DNA of 64,000 bases, from NCBI GenBank assembly GCA_037349105.1, contig JAYJMM010000114.1:868001-932000 (forward strand), in the 5' to 3' direction. The notes beneath the pieces are model-generated. The model saw nothing but the letters and a program-made list of their open reading frames with translations. It was not told the DNA's origin and did no database searches. Of the stretch, positions 13,273 through 25,500 are shown piece by piece. The first letter of the stretch is position 1; every line of letters starts with the position of its first letter. The position numbers were made by a program, and so were the translations under genes. The DNA comes from Limnomonas spitsbergensis. Its lineage: Eukaryota > Chlorophyta > Chlorophyceae > Chlamydomonadales.

Positions 13273-13374
13273 ACAGAGGGGAAACTGTTGTGGGACAAAG
13301 GGTTGGGGGGGCGGGGATGGTCGGGGAGACAAGGAGGAAGGGGGGTGCGGGGATGGCCGACGGGACAAAAGGGG

Positions 13375-13500
13375 GTGTAGGTGCAGGGATGGGTGGGTTC
13401 GGGTGGGCAGTTTAGGGTGGCAGCGCGGATAATTAGGTGGGTTAGGGTGGGCAGTTTAGGGTGGCAGCGCGGATGATTAGGTGGGTTAGGGTGGTGTACT
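13375..13500. repeat. 43-bp G-rich tandem repeat with TTTAGGG-like motif
   Basis: A unit containing gggcagtttagggtggcagc, gcggat and ttaggtgggt is present two to three times with a 43-bp period (13,408 and 13,451). The sequence is unrelated to the window-edge satellite despite the equal period. Confidence 0.7.
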
Positions 13501-14804
13501 CAGCATCTTATTTATGCTGAGCTGGCGCACTGTAATACATGGTTGGGATGCAAGCAGTGCTGTGCAATTGCGCCGTTATATAGAAATCGTGCAAGTAATT
13601 ACCGGTGCGGCCCCTGCACGGTAAAAGTAGCTGAATTTGCCTTGAAATTGTGGTGACTGAAACTCAACTACGTAATTCGGCCACCGCAAAGACCGTAATC
13701 GGAACTGCTCAGGATGCAAGGTTCTGGAGATCTATTTAATTGTGTACTTTTAGGGCTCACTGCTGCAATCATGGGCAGTGTGGCGCAGAAGTTGCTCACG
13801 AGAGGGCCATGCATGCGGTGCACAGATTCGCACAACAGTTACACGACTGAGTCATGCAATGCTCGCTCGCTGTTGGGTCCTGGTACTCGGAATGGCTTGC
13901 CTGTTGTTGAGACCCCTTTTATTTAAATTAATCAATCAAAAGGAAACAGTGTTTGAATTTAAATATAATAGTTTATACCGGTACCTGTGTAGTGTATGCT
14001 GTGCCTGTGTCCTGCTAATAACAAATCCGTTGCCCTCCCCGCAGCGATTTCGTGGATCCCCTGGGATGCGGCATGGACGCGACGCCGCCCCAGCAATAAA
14101 CCGAGGCACCCAAGGGACGGCGGCGTACATTAACAACTGAGTAATGACGAGGCGTCGGTCCGGGAGTTGCCATGGGAGATTTTGTTTGTCCAAGCATTTC
14201 AACCATCAGAGCAGTATCGTTGTATTGTTGCAACACTGCTGCACGTGTAGTCAAATATTCCCTAGGAATTCGGTGCGTGAGTATAGGCGCCCATTCTAGC
14301 TGATTACCTTGTTTGATTACTACCGGCAAGAAGCGTTCCTAGGTCTCCAGGTAAAATAGAACTATGCGCTAGGCCAAACGGTTGGCTCTTGAAGTCACAT
14401 GTATTTTTCAGCACGGTATCCTTGACAAGCGGCTTTCGCCACCAGGACAATGAAACAAGTTATGAATGAGATGCCTGTCATGTGATAACTACCGGTCTAA
14501 CGCCATACCGTACGATGGAATTCTTTATGCAGGAAAACTGATGCAGGACAAATTAAGGATAGGGCAGGTTTGAATACGGGGGTTGGTAGGTTCTAGGACA
14601 TGCCAAGTAAGCCAAGAAAGCCCCATAAATCCCAGCCATCAACTCGGGCATCGGACATGGCCACATACTTGATGAATGGGCGGCATGTCGAAGCAAGTCT
14701 GGGCCATCAAACGTGTACCCTGACACATTTGAGGGTACTTGCTAGATTCGGCACAATTCAAAAAATGTATCCAGACATTTTTGTTTCCCATTTTCTTCGC
14801 CTTC
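13501..14804. other. no gene recognised
   Basis: Open frames here are short and show no recognisable motif or splice-consistent structure. Composition is more AT-rich than the flanks. Confidence 0.5.
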
Positions 14805-16345
14805 CCCGAGGGGGGGGCAAAAAAAAAGTCAAACACCCCATCATAAAAAAAATGTGAAACGACCCCTGGCTACCCCCCCCCCCCGCCTCCGGAACCTAGT
14901 AAAACCTGAATTTCTCAGTCAAAAATCAGAATTTCAGGGAGGGAGCGGGGTCAATTTCTATCAGCTCAAAAGTGCGCTTCTAATGGTGGCGATAAATGTA
15001 CATGGTTCACAAATGTCAAGTGGTGAAACAAAAGAATAAACGCTATGCGACTGCACGTCGGAGCGCACATCTTGCTGCGCCAATGTGGAGCAGCGTGTAG
15101 CTTGGAGCCAAGTGGTGCTGAGACATGCGGCTTCTATGGCATTTGTGTGACGACAGGACACCAGGCCTGTGCAAAACGGAGTTGGGCAAAGGCTATAACA
15201 GCAGCACGCTAGCAGTCGAGTCCCGCTGTCCCCTGAAGTACAAGATGTCATATGCAGCTGCTGAGAGGGGTTCTGCCACCAATCCTTGCACCAACAGACC
15301 AGTGGCTTGCACCATCTGCAGGAGCATCGCGGGCACCGTCCGCCCTTGTGTGTGGAGCTATCACTTCCTAAATCACATGGAGTCAGCCCACCCTGGTCAG
15401 GAGCTGACGGAGGCAGATGTGACGAGATATGCCATCAACGCTGAGGACTTTGAGGGGGGGGTGGGCAAGGAACTCCCCAAGAAGCAGAAGACCAAGCTTC
15501 TGAAGCAGCACGTCAGCACGCTCAAGTTAGATGCTAGTTTGCTGCCACTCGTGCGAGAGTCCTCTCGTTTCTGGAGCCTCGTGGTCTCTAGCGTGGATAA
15601 GTAGTTGGCAGGTGGTAGCTAGAGCAATGGCTGTTAGCTTGATTATCTTCCCACAGCCATGCACCTTAAGGTAAAGCCTGATGGCAGGGCCTGTGAGCCG
15701 CAAATGGCCAATTTGCGACGAAGGGCTGGCCGACAGGAGGTGCGTAGCCGAGGCAGCTGGAAAGCTCTCGCAACACCACAAAATCGGGGGTCGCTTGGGT
15801 TGCTACATCCGAAGATAGGAGCTGCTGCTGCGGGCTCTCGGGTGAAGCCTCAGCAGCAGGACCAGCAGCTGCTGCTAGAGCGAGAGGCTCTGCGGCAGCC
15901 ACATGCTAGACAGCAGCAGCAGCAGCAGGAGCAAGAGCTGAAAGAGTAGCAGAAGTAAAAGAGGGGTGTAATGATGTGATTGTGCGCTGTCGCTTCGTCG
16001 AGTTCTCCTTGGCCAGCCTCACACCTCCTCTCTTGCACTCTTTCCCCTGTTGGTGATTTCTTAGGGCCACTGGGTTGTCTGTGAATTTTAAGACCTTCAA
16101 ACAATGTTCACAGCAGGTTGCCATTGCTTAATTAATAGTAACTACCAATGCAGGTACATCGTGTGAGTCCATAATGGGTGTACGCACAACGGTGCATGTG
16201 GTTCCGGAGCCATGACACCCCCCATGTCAAAATTGCATGCCAAGAGGGGTCTGACATTCTAAGGGGGGATTTTTATGATGCATATCTGTAGCAAATGACA
16301 GTGGGAATGCAACGCTGTAGCTATCGTCTCAATCTGATGTTTAAA
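14805..16345. mobile_element. BED-finger transposon, copy A (rearranged)
   Basis: Three blocks match the locus at 52.1-53.5 kb. The left block, about 14,805-14,935, contains acgacccctggctacccccc and cggaacctagtaaaacct. The zinc-finger coding block is 15,246-15,530. The right block, about 15,990-16,345, contains gggccactgggttgtctg, gtgtgagtccataatgggtg and gtagctatcgtctcaatctg. Left and right blocks have the same orientation at both loci but the coding block is inverted here relative to copy B. A CAG-rich stretch (15,795-15,945) lies between the coding and right blocks. The N-terminal coding part of the right block (CCEHCLKVLKF) lies on the minus strand, facing away from the finger. Confidence 0.7.
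15246..15604 (+). pseudogene. transposon BED-like zinc-finger fragment
   Basis: Reads AAERGSATNPCTNRPVACTI, then CRSIAGT, then SYHFLNHMESAHPG and ELTEADVTRYAINAEDFEG. The CxxC plus H-x4-H spacing is that of a BED-type DNA-binding finger as found at the N-terminus of hAT-like transposases; that assignment is inferred. The same peptide with about 85% identity is encoded on the minus strand at 52,250-52,456. The upstream coding part is inverted and detached, so this copy cannot encode the ancestral protein. Confidence 0.65.
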
Positions 16346-18185
16346 CAAAAACAAAAAATGCCTTTTTTCTTTACCCCCCTCCCCCCCACTTTGCCCCTCC
16401 GTATCTCCCAGCCCCCTGGGCCAAAAACAATTTTAAGACCAGATATGGAAAGCTCTCGTCAAGCTCTTCAACTTAAGATGATGGGGGTGTATTCATTTCG
16501 TTTTTGTCCCCTTTCGCCTTCCCCCCATTTTTCGACACCTGGGCTTTGCTTTATAGGTCAATGGGTGTCCGGAAGACTTGCAGGGCCGCAAAAAATGGCA
16601 CACGATGAGTTGGTGACAGTTCTGACCTTTGTGCCATTTTGGGTAGTCAAAGCCAAAAGGACTGCAGAACAGGGTTGGGCATTCCTTCGGAGCGGGGAGA
16701 AGCCCACCACCAACTACCCCCTCCGTCACAACCAAGTGATGGCATGATCGTGGCTGCCATACTTTGAACCTGAAAACGTAAGTCCCTGTTGGAAACCGAC
16801 ATTCCCCTTGAGAAGTCTCGTCAATATCGCATTCCTAAGGAAACAGTGATAATAAGCTAACCTTCTCAGACTCAACACAGGGCAACTTCTTCCATTAAAA
16901 CGGGTCACTCGGGCGCTCATTACAAAATGAGGTAGGGCACCGGGTGTGGCACTGCCTGGGCATGCCCAGGTGTCAGATCAAAACATCCACGGTATAGCCC
17001 TTGCCAAGGCCGTGCATTCCCCGCTCACCACAACTTCTTCCACTCAAACGGGTCACTCAGGCGCTCATTACAGTATTAAGGAGGGTACCGGTAAACCAGT
17101 TGGTCAGGTCCCAAATCAGAGGGCACCACATGAATCATTATTGGATAATACGACCTCCAAAGATCAGCGACTAAAGACAAGTAGCTTAGATGGGCGACAT
17201 ATCCCAGTGACGGTCATATGAGCCGCAGATTTAGAACGGTGCAAACCCGCTCATGAGCCGCAGGGCAGGACCATGAATTGAAGCAGCCTCAACAAAACCA
17301 TTATGGCGGTTGCCTCAATTTATCTGAATGAGCAGCCCTGATGACACGGTCTAGAAGACTGCACATAGTGCACTCGGAACCCAAACCCTTTCTGCCGCCG
17401 CCGCCGCCGCCACAGGCGCAAGCAACTACATCCCCCCTCTCTCGTGCTCTCTGCCCTCGCGTCACTCCTTGGCCCTGCTCTCCTTCACCGTCGGCAAGGA
17501 ACGCTCGGACATGTCTGAATCCCGGTCGTTGACCTCCACAACAGCAGGCAGCTGAATGCAATCAAACATCAAGGCGGTCAGCAAGCAGATGGACGCACAA
17601 ACAAAGTTGGACAGGCCCCAAAGTCCGGAATAAGTCTGGGGATGAGTATTGTAGTGTTTAGCTTTCTTTATGTCAGACACCTTTGGCAGGCCGCTGGGCA
17701 GCTGCCACTGGGTCGATGAGAAACTGACCTTGACCAGCTTCTAGCCTATAGCCCTAGCACTGGGACACAAGCCGAGGAAAAGGATACAAACCCTGCCATC
17801 CCTGGACGGTAAGCTCAGGCACCGTAACATGAATTGTGAGATACATATCCTGAGCATTATATCCATGCCTCCTCGTTGTCAAGTTTGTCCCCACTCCCCA
17901 GCATTTCTAGCTTGGCTCTCAGCTGCATGCATGGCGTAAGAGATGCCATGCAGCACTCGACACAAGAGCCTACCTCTGCACCAGCATGTAACCTTATAGC
18001 TTCCTATGACCCCATGCAAGCCCAATGCTCGCATCCTAAGCTCGTAGCTCTCCCTCTGACTATGAACCGACACTTCAATGTAGCCAGCCTCTCTTTATCA
18101 GGCTCTGCTCATCCAGGCCATGCCAGTGCTTGCTTTCCCGTGGCTCCGATGCAAAAACCCTGACTAGCCTATGGCTGGTGCATTT
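16346..18185. other. no gene recognised; small duplications
   Basis: A segment of about 55 bp (aacttcttccattaaaacgg, gtcactcgggcgctcattac) at 16,885-16,930 recurs at 17,032-17,090. A short ccg run lies at 17,395-17,411. Open frames are short and none is recognised. Confidence 0.5.
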
Positions 18186-18262
18186 CATCTACCTCCTGGC
18201 CAGTGTGGCTGAAGGCCCCTTGCATGGCCAGCCATGCTGCTTAGGCCACCACCAGAAAAAGA
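18186..18262 (+). repeat. interspersed ~140-bp repeat, partial copy 3 (+)
   Basis: Only the core is kept: aaggccccttgcatggccag, ccatgctgcttaggccacca. Confidence 0.55.
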
Positions 18263-18539
18263 CTGATCTATGGTTGGCCCCCCCTGGGCTTTCTGCAGCC
18301 CTGGGAGTGTTCGAGGTCCCCAAACTCGGTTGGCCTTTCGGTGCCCCCAAAATGAACACAGGGGCATATACATTCCGAACAGGTGGCTTCCTTAATCCAT
18401 GCCTCAGGGCGTATCGTTTACGCAGGGACCGAATACGGCAGGCGTGAACCCTGGTGTGTGCCGTACCGTTGGTTAATCTGTTGTTGGATTTCGGAGTATT
18501 TATTCATTCCTTTGTGATCCAGCTAGATCCCCGCCTATA

Positions 18540-18655
18540 GCTATGGGGGTTCTAGTGCAGCAAGCTGTGGGTGCTGCTTGGGCCACCAGCAGTAGGCCGG
18601 TCATGTTTTGGTTCCAATTGGCCCAGTGGCGGCTGCCAATCGGCCTGCCACATGT
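18540..18655 (+). repeat. interspersed ~140-bp repeat, diverged copy 4 (+)
   Basis: Contains gctgcttgggccaccagcag, taggccggtcatgttttggt and ccaattggcccagtggcggc, aligned with the 3' half of the family. The TCAGCTACA end is missing. Confidence 0.55.
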
Positions 18656-18667
18656 GGTATTGTGCGC

Positions 18668-18905
18668 ACAATTGAACGTCATGGTTTTGTGAAACAATTG
18701 AATGTTGTGGTTGCAACAATTAAGCAGCAATCGAATGTTGCGCAACATTGCAACAATTGAATGTTGTTGTTGCAACAATTAAGCAGCAATGGAATGTTGC
18801 ACAACATTGCAACAATAGAATGTTGTGGTTGCAACAATTAAGCAGCAATCGAATGTTGCGCAACATTGCAACAATTGAATGTTGTGGTTTTGTGCAACAA
18901 TTTAA
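18668..18905. repeat. 59-bp palindrome-rich tandem repeat
   Basis: About 3.5 copies of a 59-bp AT-rich unit with ttgcaacaattaagcagcaa and gaatgttgcgcaacattgca. Each unit contains the palindrome atgttgcgcaacat, or a near version, and complementary caattg, caacatt and aatgttg arms, so single strands could fold. It lies between the 3' end of the minus-strand kinase gene and the transposon to its left. Confidence 0.85.
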
Positions 18906-19438
18906 GGTTGTGGACCGGGACTCCATGCCTTCTTCAAATCCCCGAGACTGGGGTTCCATGATGTGCGGCATACTGCTGTTACTTTGACGTCGGATATAAA
19001 TCTGCTATAAACTCAAATACCGCCGTTTGAAACTTGAAACTTTGAAATTATTTATGTATCCCTTTCTGTTTCTGCCTGCCACACTCACCGATGACATTGT
19101 TGACTGGAATGTGCCAGGGCCCTGCAGCAGACACACCCACGTGAAAAATAAACATTGAGAAGAGTGTAAAGGAAGGTAAAGAGTGTAGGAGAGAGAAAAA
19201 AATGTCAAGAAGTGTCACTGGTATTCCAGGATATCGACTAAAACAGCTTGTCAGCATGTCACGAGTCTCGAAATTTTGAGGCAGCTCATAAGTAATAATA
19301 TATGAATACTTCGCAGTCAGGCGTGGACTAAAAGGAAGCCACCCGTTTTGCCATAGGAAGGAAGGAAAGGTACGCCCCGTGGGAGGCGTGAGAGGTCAGG
19401 GAAACAGCGCAGCCTGGGCCGAAGCCACATCCGTGCCG

Positions 19439-19510
19439 TTAGAAGCCACCCATTCCGCCATATAGCACTGGGTTGGCGAGATCCTGCAGCAGCTCTAAAT
19501 ATGCTATGCA
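19439..19510 (-). CDS. CHASE-TKL kinase last exon (tentative)
   Basis: CIAYLELLQDLANPVLYGGM GGF then TAA, after a good acceptor (tttctgccattgcag). In phase 0 it gives this short C-terminus; phase 1 gives a longer open frame and phase 2 stops at once. Confidence 0.4.
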   Translation of the reverse strand, partial: CIAYLELLQDLANPVLYGGMGGF

Positions 19511-22500
19511 CTGCAATGGCAGAAACAAGCAGCAGCGGACAAAGAGACCACAGTTGCGACGTCAAGGCTGGGCTCCCCCCTCCACCCTTTCACCTCCCTC
19601 CTCCCCCTTTCACCCTTTCACCTCCCCCCTCCCCCTTTCACCTCCCCTCCTCCCCCTTTCACCTCCCTCCTCCCCCTTTCACCTCCCTCCTCCCCCTTTC
19701 ACCCCCCCCCTTTCACCTCCCCCCCCCCTTTCACCTCCCTCCTCCCTCTTTCACCTCCCTCCTCCCCCTTTCACCCCCCTCCTCCCCCTTTCACCTCCCT
19801 CCTCCCCCTTTCACCTCCCTCCTCCCCCTTTCACCTCCCTCCTCCCCCTTTCACCTCCCTCCTCCCCCTTTCACCTCCCTCCTCCCCCTTTCACCTCCCT
19901 CCTCCCCCTTTCACCTCCCTCCTCCCCCTTTCACCTCCCTTCTCCCCCTTTAACCTCCCTCCTCCCAAAGCAAACATCTCCAACAGCGTTCTCAGCGTGT
20001 GTGACCATGGCTCGTCATGCCGGCCCAGTGCATTTATGTTCTAAAGACCCAGACCTTCCTATGCTGCGAGCAGAGGGCGCCACAATTGAACCCTGTCTTC
20101 TGCGGCCCATCCCACCATATCGCACACACACGCACCTTGGTCATCTTCGCCAGCTTGTGCATGTTCTTCCTGCCCTTGGCGGAGGCCACCTGCTTCTGCT
20201 CCATCATGTCTGTGACGATTGCGTAGTTGGCCAAGGGCTCTGTGGGGCCGGGCAGGGCCTTCCGCATGTCCAGCAGGCGGCGCAGGATGACTTGGAATGT
20301 GGGCCTGCGTCGAGACCGCGTGGTGGCAGCAATCAGCGCGCATGAAGGGAAGCCTCGGGCCGCAACCGAGAAAGCTCGTTTTTATTCAACGTCTGGTCCC
20401 CATCGGTCTACTAGTGACAAACTGACCACTCAGAACTCAGGAAGCCTCCCCATGGGGTGTGGTGAGCACTTTCTTTCACCCATCAGTGTTCACTGGGTGC
20501 GCTCACCAAAATTGTGCATATCCAGCGTTCACTCAACTTTCTTTAGTGCCTACCAACCGTGTACCCTACACTTCACCACGGATAGGGACCCGAGATCCTG
20601 CATGTCCCCTGCTGTCAAGAACCCTATAAAGCATCCATCCCTTCCCACCTCAGCTTGGCATCCGGGGCCCAGATTTCATTCAAGGTTCAAGAACCCTATA
20701 AAGCATCCATATCTTCCCACCTCAGCTTGGCATCCGGGGCCCAGATTTCATTCAAGGTTCAAGAACCCTATACAGCATCCATATCTTCCCACCTCAGCTT
20801 GGCATCCGGGGCCCAGATTTCATTTAAGGTTCAAGAACCCTATACAGCATCCATCCCTTCCCACCTCAGCTTGGCATCCGGGGCCCAGATTTCATTTAAG
20901 GTTCAAGAGCCCTATACAGCATCCATCCCTTCCCACCTCAGCTTGGCATCCGGGGCCCAGATTTCATTTAAGGTTCAAGAACCCTATACAGCATCCATCC
21001 CTTCCCACCTCAGCTTGGCATCCGGGGCCCAGATTTCATTCAAGGTTCAAGAACCCTATACAGCATCCATCCCTTCCCACCTCAGCTTGGCATCCGGGGC
21101 CCAGATTTCATTTAAGGTTCAAGAACCCTATACAGCATCCATCCCTTCCCACCTCAGCTTGGCATCCGGGGCCCAGATTTCATTCAAGGTTCAAGAACCC
21201 TATACAGCATCCATCCCTTCCCACCTCAGCTTGGCATCCGGGGCCCAGATTTCATTCAAGGTTCAAGAACCCTATACAGCATCCATCCCTTCCCACCTCA
21301 GCTTGGCATCCGGGGCCCAGCAATCGTTGGTCAAGGCCACATACTCATCGGCAGCCGAGAGGGGGAAAGCCGGCCGCCGCTTGTCGTGCACCACCTGGTG
21401 ACCCAGTAGCGCTTGGGGGGTGCCTGCAAGGGGGAGCAGGGTTACGGTTTTAGGGCCAACTCCCCTTCAAACGCGCCCTCCCCCGAGGACAGCAGCGGGT
21501 TGACTGGAACACAATGAAGCTTATTCAACCAACTCACCTTCAAACGCGCTGTCCCCCGTGAACAGCTCCCAAAGCGTGATGCCAAACGCATACACATCAG
21601 CTGCCTTTGACATGCGGCCAATCAGCAGCAGCTCCGGAGACATGTGCGTGAGGGTGCCCTGCGGATAAAAAGTGCAGCAGCCAGTTCCTTTCAGTTTTCA
21701 GTTGTTTAGTTTTGCACCAAACCAACTTTGGGGGGCTGCCTTGGACATGCGGCCAATTAGCAGCAGCTCTGGAGACATGTGAGTCAGAGTGCCCTGCAGG
21801 TCGGATCAGAAGGCAAGAATAATGGATGACGTAATGCAATGTTCGGTTTAGTGAGAACAACAAAGTGTGACGCCATGATGTACTGCAACACCGGCAGTAT
21901 GCACTGCGAGAAAGGGGGACATCAGAGGCTATGCGGTAAACCCTAAACACCCTCTTCTCAACAACGATACTTCAGCTGTACAACATGCAGAGAGCACTAG
22001 AGTGTTGCGATTAGTACGGCTTAATTGAACACCTCCCCCCACAGTGTGGATCTCTAAGACCCACATCCACGTCCACCCCACCCCACACCCGCACCACCCC
22101 CACATCCACCCTCACCCCCACCCCACCTCTACCCTACTCCACCCCCCACCCCACATCTACCCCACTCCAACCCAACCCCACCTGGAACATGTTGCTCATG
22201 TGCGTCTGTTCCATCGTATCAATTTTGACTGCAAGACCAAAGTCAGCCACCTGCACGAGCATGCAAGCATAATCCGAGATCAGTCAACTCGATCATGGCC
22301 GACTTGACTGGCAGGGTCACACCATCTGTGGCTGGCAGGTGCAGGTGTCAGGCGACCCTTCTTATGGCGGGGCCAAGAGCTGGGATCACACCTCCCACTG
22401 TTCGACGCTCGAAACATTTGTATTTTAGTGTGTGCATGACCCTCCCGGGTACTAAGGGAAGCCACAACTGGGCCCAGTGAGACCCCATGGCTTAGTTGGT

Positions 22501-25500
22501 CAATCACCGCTTCCCCAAGCGGTGGGGCTTGCTGCACCAAAACCTGCCGGCCATAGGTCAAGCTGTAGCTTAAGTGCAGGCGAAGCAGGCTGTAGCTTAA
22601 GTGTAGCAAAAGCAGGCTGTAGCTAAAGTGCAGCCGAAGCAGGCTGTAGCTGAAGTGTAGCCGAAGCAGGCTGTAGCTGAAGTGTAGCCGAAGCAGGCTG
22701 AAGAGCCACACGGATACCCCCCCCCCTCACCCTGCCCACTCACACGGACATCCCCACCCCTCACCTTGCCCACTCACACGGACATCCCCACCCCTCACCT
22801 TGCCCACTCACACGGACATCCCCACCCCTCACCTTGCACGCCACACCTCGGCCCTCCGAGCCGCTGCTTTTCAGCATCACGTTCCGTGCCTACAGCAGGG
22901 GCACGTGCAGGATTTCCACCGCGCATTAATTGTGATTTTGTGAACAGGACTTGAGGTGAGGCAGATGCTCATGCTGCGACACAAGCACCGCCAAGGTCGG
23001 TGGAGAAACCAATTATAACAGGCCCAAATGGGCTTTTCGAGGCCCTGCGGGACCTGCAGGCCCTGGCAGCCGGGGGACCCTGGCAGCTAGGTGGGAAGCC
23101 GGGGGGCCCTGCAGGGCCTGCAGGCCCTGGCAGCCAGGGGGGGAAAACGACCGGCCCTTGCTCCCACCTTGAGATCCCCGTGCAGCACGTCTGCCAGGTG
23201 CAGGTGCAGCATGGCCTTGGTTATGTCGAGCGCCGTGTCCAGGATGGCTTTGTAGTTGATCTCTCCTGACTTCTCGATGAAGCCCTTCCCCTTGACGGCG
23301 TCCCGCAGGCAGCCCTTGTCGCAGTACTCGAGGATCAGCCGGATCTGAGCAGGGGGACAAAATGATGGAAGGGGGGAGGAGGGCGATGAGGGTGAGGGGG
23401 ATGCGTGCGGGCATACGGGCACGAGGGGGACAAATGATGGAAGGGGGGATGAGGGGATGAGGGTGAGGGGGATGCCTGGGGGCACGCGTAAGGGAAGGAG
23501 GTTTGTAACGCTTTTGCACATCGGGGTTCATGCATCAAGAGCCCACGGGGAGGGACAAAGAAAGAGCAGGCCAAAGGGGAGGAAGTTGACGCTTAAGCAT
23601 TAAGGGCACTTTCAAATATAAGCGAATGTGTGTAACGTTAGGCATGCTGATGACTTAATTATTTCAGGTATTCAAGGCAACCAAAAGGACGTTTTGGAAA
23701 TAAAGGATAGTTGGTATCCCGCCAAAGGGGCTGAAAAAGCACATGGGGAGGAAAAAATAGGCGGCGTGCCGTTTTTATCTCCCTCTCACCTCAAAACCGT
23801 GGACCCCCTTGCTCTGCTCCCTGGCCGCCCTTGACCCCTCATCCTCTGCCAGCAGGCTGCCGTGACCCCCGACGTGGTTCTGAGGCTGCACGGTGCTGCC
23901 CTGCATCAGCTGGCTGGCCGGCACCTGAACCTGGGAGCCGGGGGTGTAGGTACCGCTGACGGGACCGAGCTCGATGAGCCCTGGAGAGAGCGAGGCGCTG
24001 GAGGCAGCCGGCGCCATGCCGGCGTCAGCTATGCTCTGAGAAGACAGCATGCGAGGGGAGTTAGTTAGGGCTCAGGTGACTGTTAAGGATTGAGGTACGT
24101 TATCCAGGGTTCAGGAACGCTATTTTTAGGTTTCAGGTATGCTATTTAGGGTTCAGGTGACTATTTAGGGATTAGGGACGCTATCCAGGGTTCAGGTATG
24201 GTATTTAGGGTTCAGTTTTGCTCTTTATGGTCCAGGTGCGCTATTTAGGGTCCAGGTGCGCAATTCAGGGTTCTGGTGCGCAATTTAGGGTTCCGGTGCG
24301 CTATTTAGGGTTCCGGTGCGCTATTTAGGGTTCAGATATGTGCAGGGATGTCACAGCAGGCCCAAGTGGAACCCGTGGGTACTAGCCAAAGGCAGTCTGG
24401 CCGGCCGGAATTTGGAATGGCTGAGCTGCTTTTCGCAATCTGTCCGCCAGCCTGATCGTGGTAGAGTAATAAAGAAAAGATTGCGCACATGCACTATGTG
24501 GGGCCATATTATCTGAACACAGCGCTTGCATCCCGAACATGGAGATGATGTCAATCACAAGGCCATTCCACGGCAGTCAACACCTCGTTCTTCCCATCCC
24601 ACCGCTGGTCTACCGTTAGATCCCCTTAACATGTGTGGGCTTCATATGTATGGGCTAGTCGGGAGATGGGCAGGGATGGAAGCTTTGGAAAACCGTACTT
24701 GATTTATTTACCATGGCACGAGCATCATCTCAGACAGTTCCCCCCCCCCGTGACTCAGCTACATGTCAGCTACATTCCAGCCTCTGGCTTTGGGGGGCCC
24801 AGTTGTGGCCAGCCATGCTGTTTTGGCCACCAGCCGTAGGCTGGGCCAGGTTTGGTCCCCATCAGGCCTCTGGCGGCTGCGGGGCGACCTGTGGAACGAT
24901 GCCCAAATGGCCCAGGGGTGACCGCCCAGCAGCATGCCTATTTTTGTTAGGGCACTGGGACCAAATCTGCCCATTACTAATTACCCAGCCGTCTGTCTTG
25001 CTTTTTGATGTTTATTTTGGTTTTTATGCTTTCTTATGCTTTTTGTGGTCACAAGAAAAAACTCTGCCAAGTAATGACCGCCTAGCAGCCTGCCTTGAAT
25101 GCTTTTTGAGTGTACTGGAACAAACTCTGCCCAGTGTCCAAATGGCCGCCCAGTAGCCTGCCTGGATTTTGTTTTGCTTGTATGGATACACTAGAAAAAA
25201 CATGGCATCACCTCAAAGCCGTCCAGATCCTGATCCACAAAAGTCGTGGGTTGGGGGGACGTGTCCTCGGCTTCTGGCGTGTCCTTGGCCTGCATCCAAG
25301 AAGGGTTTTTATTTTAATATTTCAATGTTGAAAACAAAGTAAATGAGAAGCAAGAAGGCACATGCGTACTTCAGCCCTGCAAGTCGGATTCCGGAAGGTG
25401 CGCACAAGACAGAAACCACTTTCCGGCGAGGTGTCGCATGACGCAAACAAAAGGATGTCCGGGGCTAAAGAAAAGAATGCTCAGGGCGGTGGCAAAGAAA

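Noticed and set aside
19473..20345. Plus-strand Pro/Leu/Ser-rich 290-codon frame (extensin-like)
   Set aside because: It is the 20-bp pyrimidine array read on the wrong strand, followed by the antisense of kinase exon 23.
20227..21453. Plus-strand 408- and 248-codon frames with HPGPRFHSRF-type repeats
   Set aside because: They arise from the 72-bp (24-codon) intron array on the strand opposite the kinase gene.
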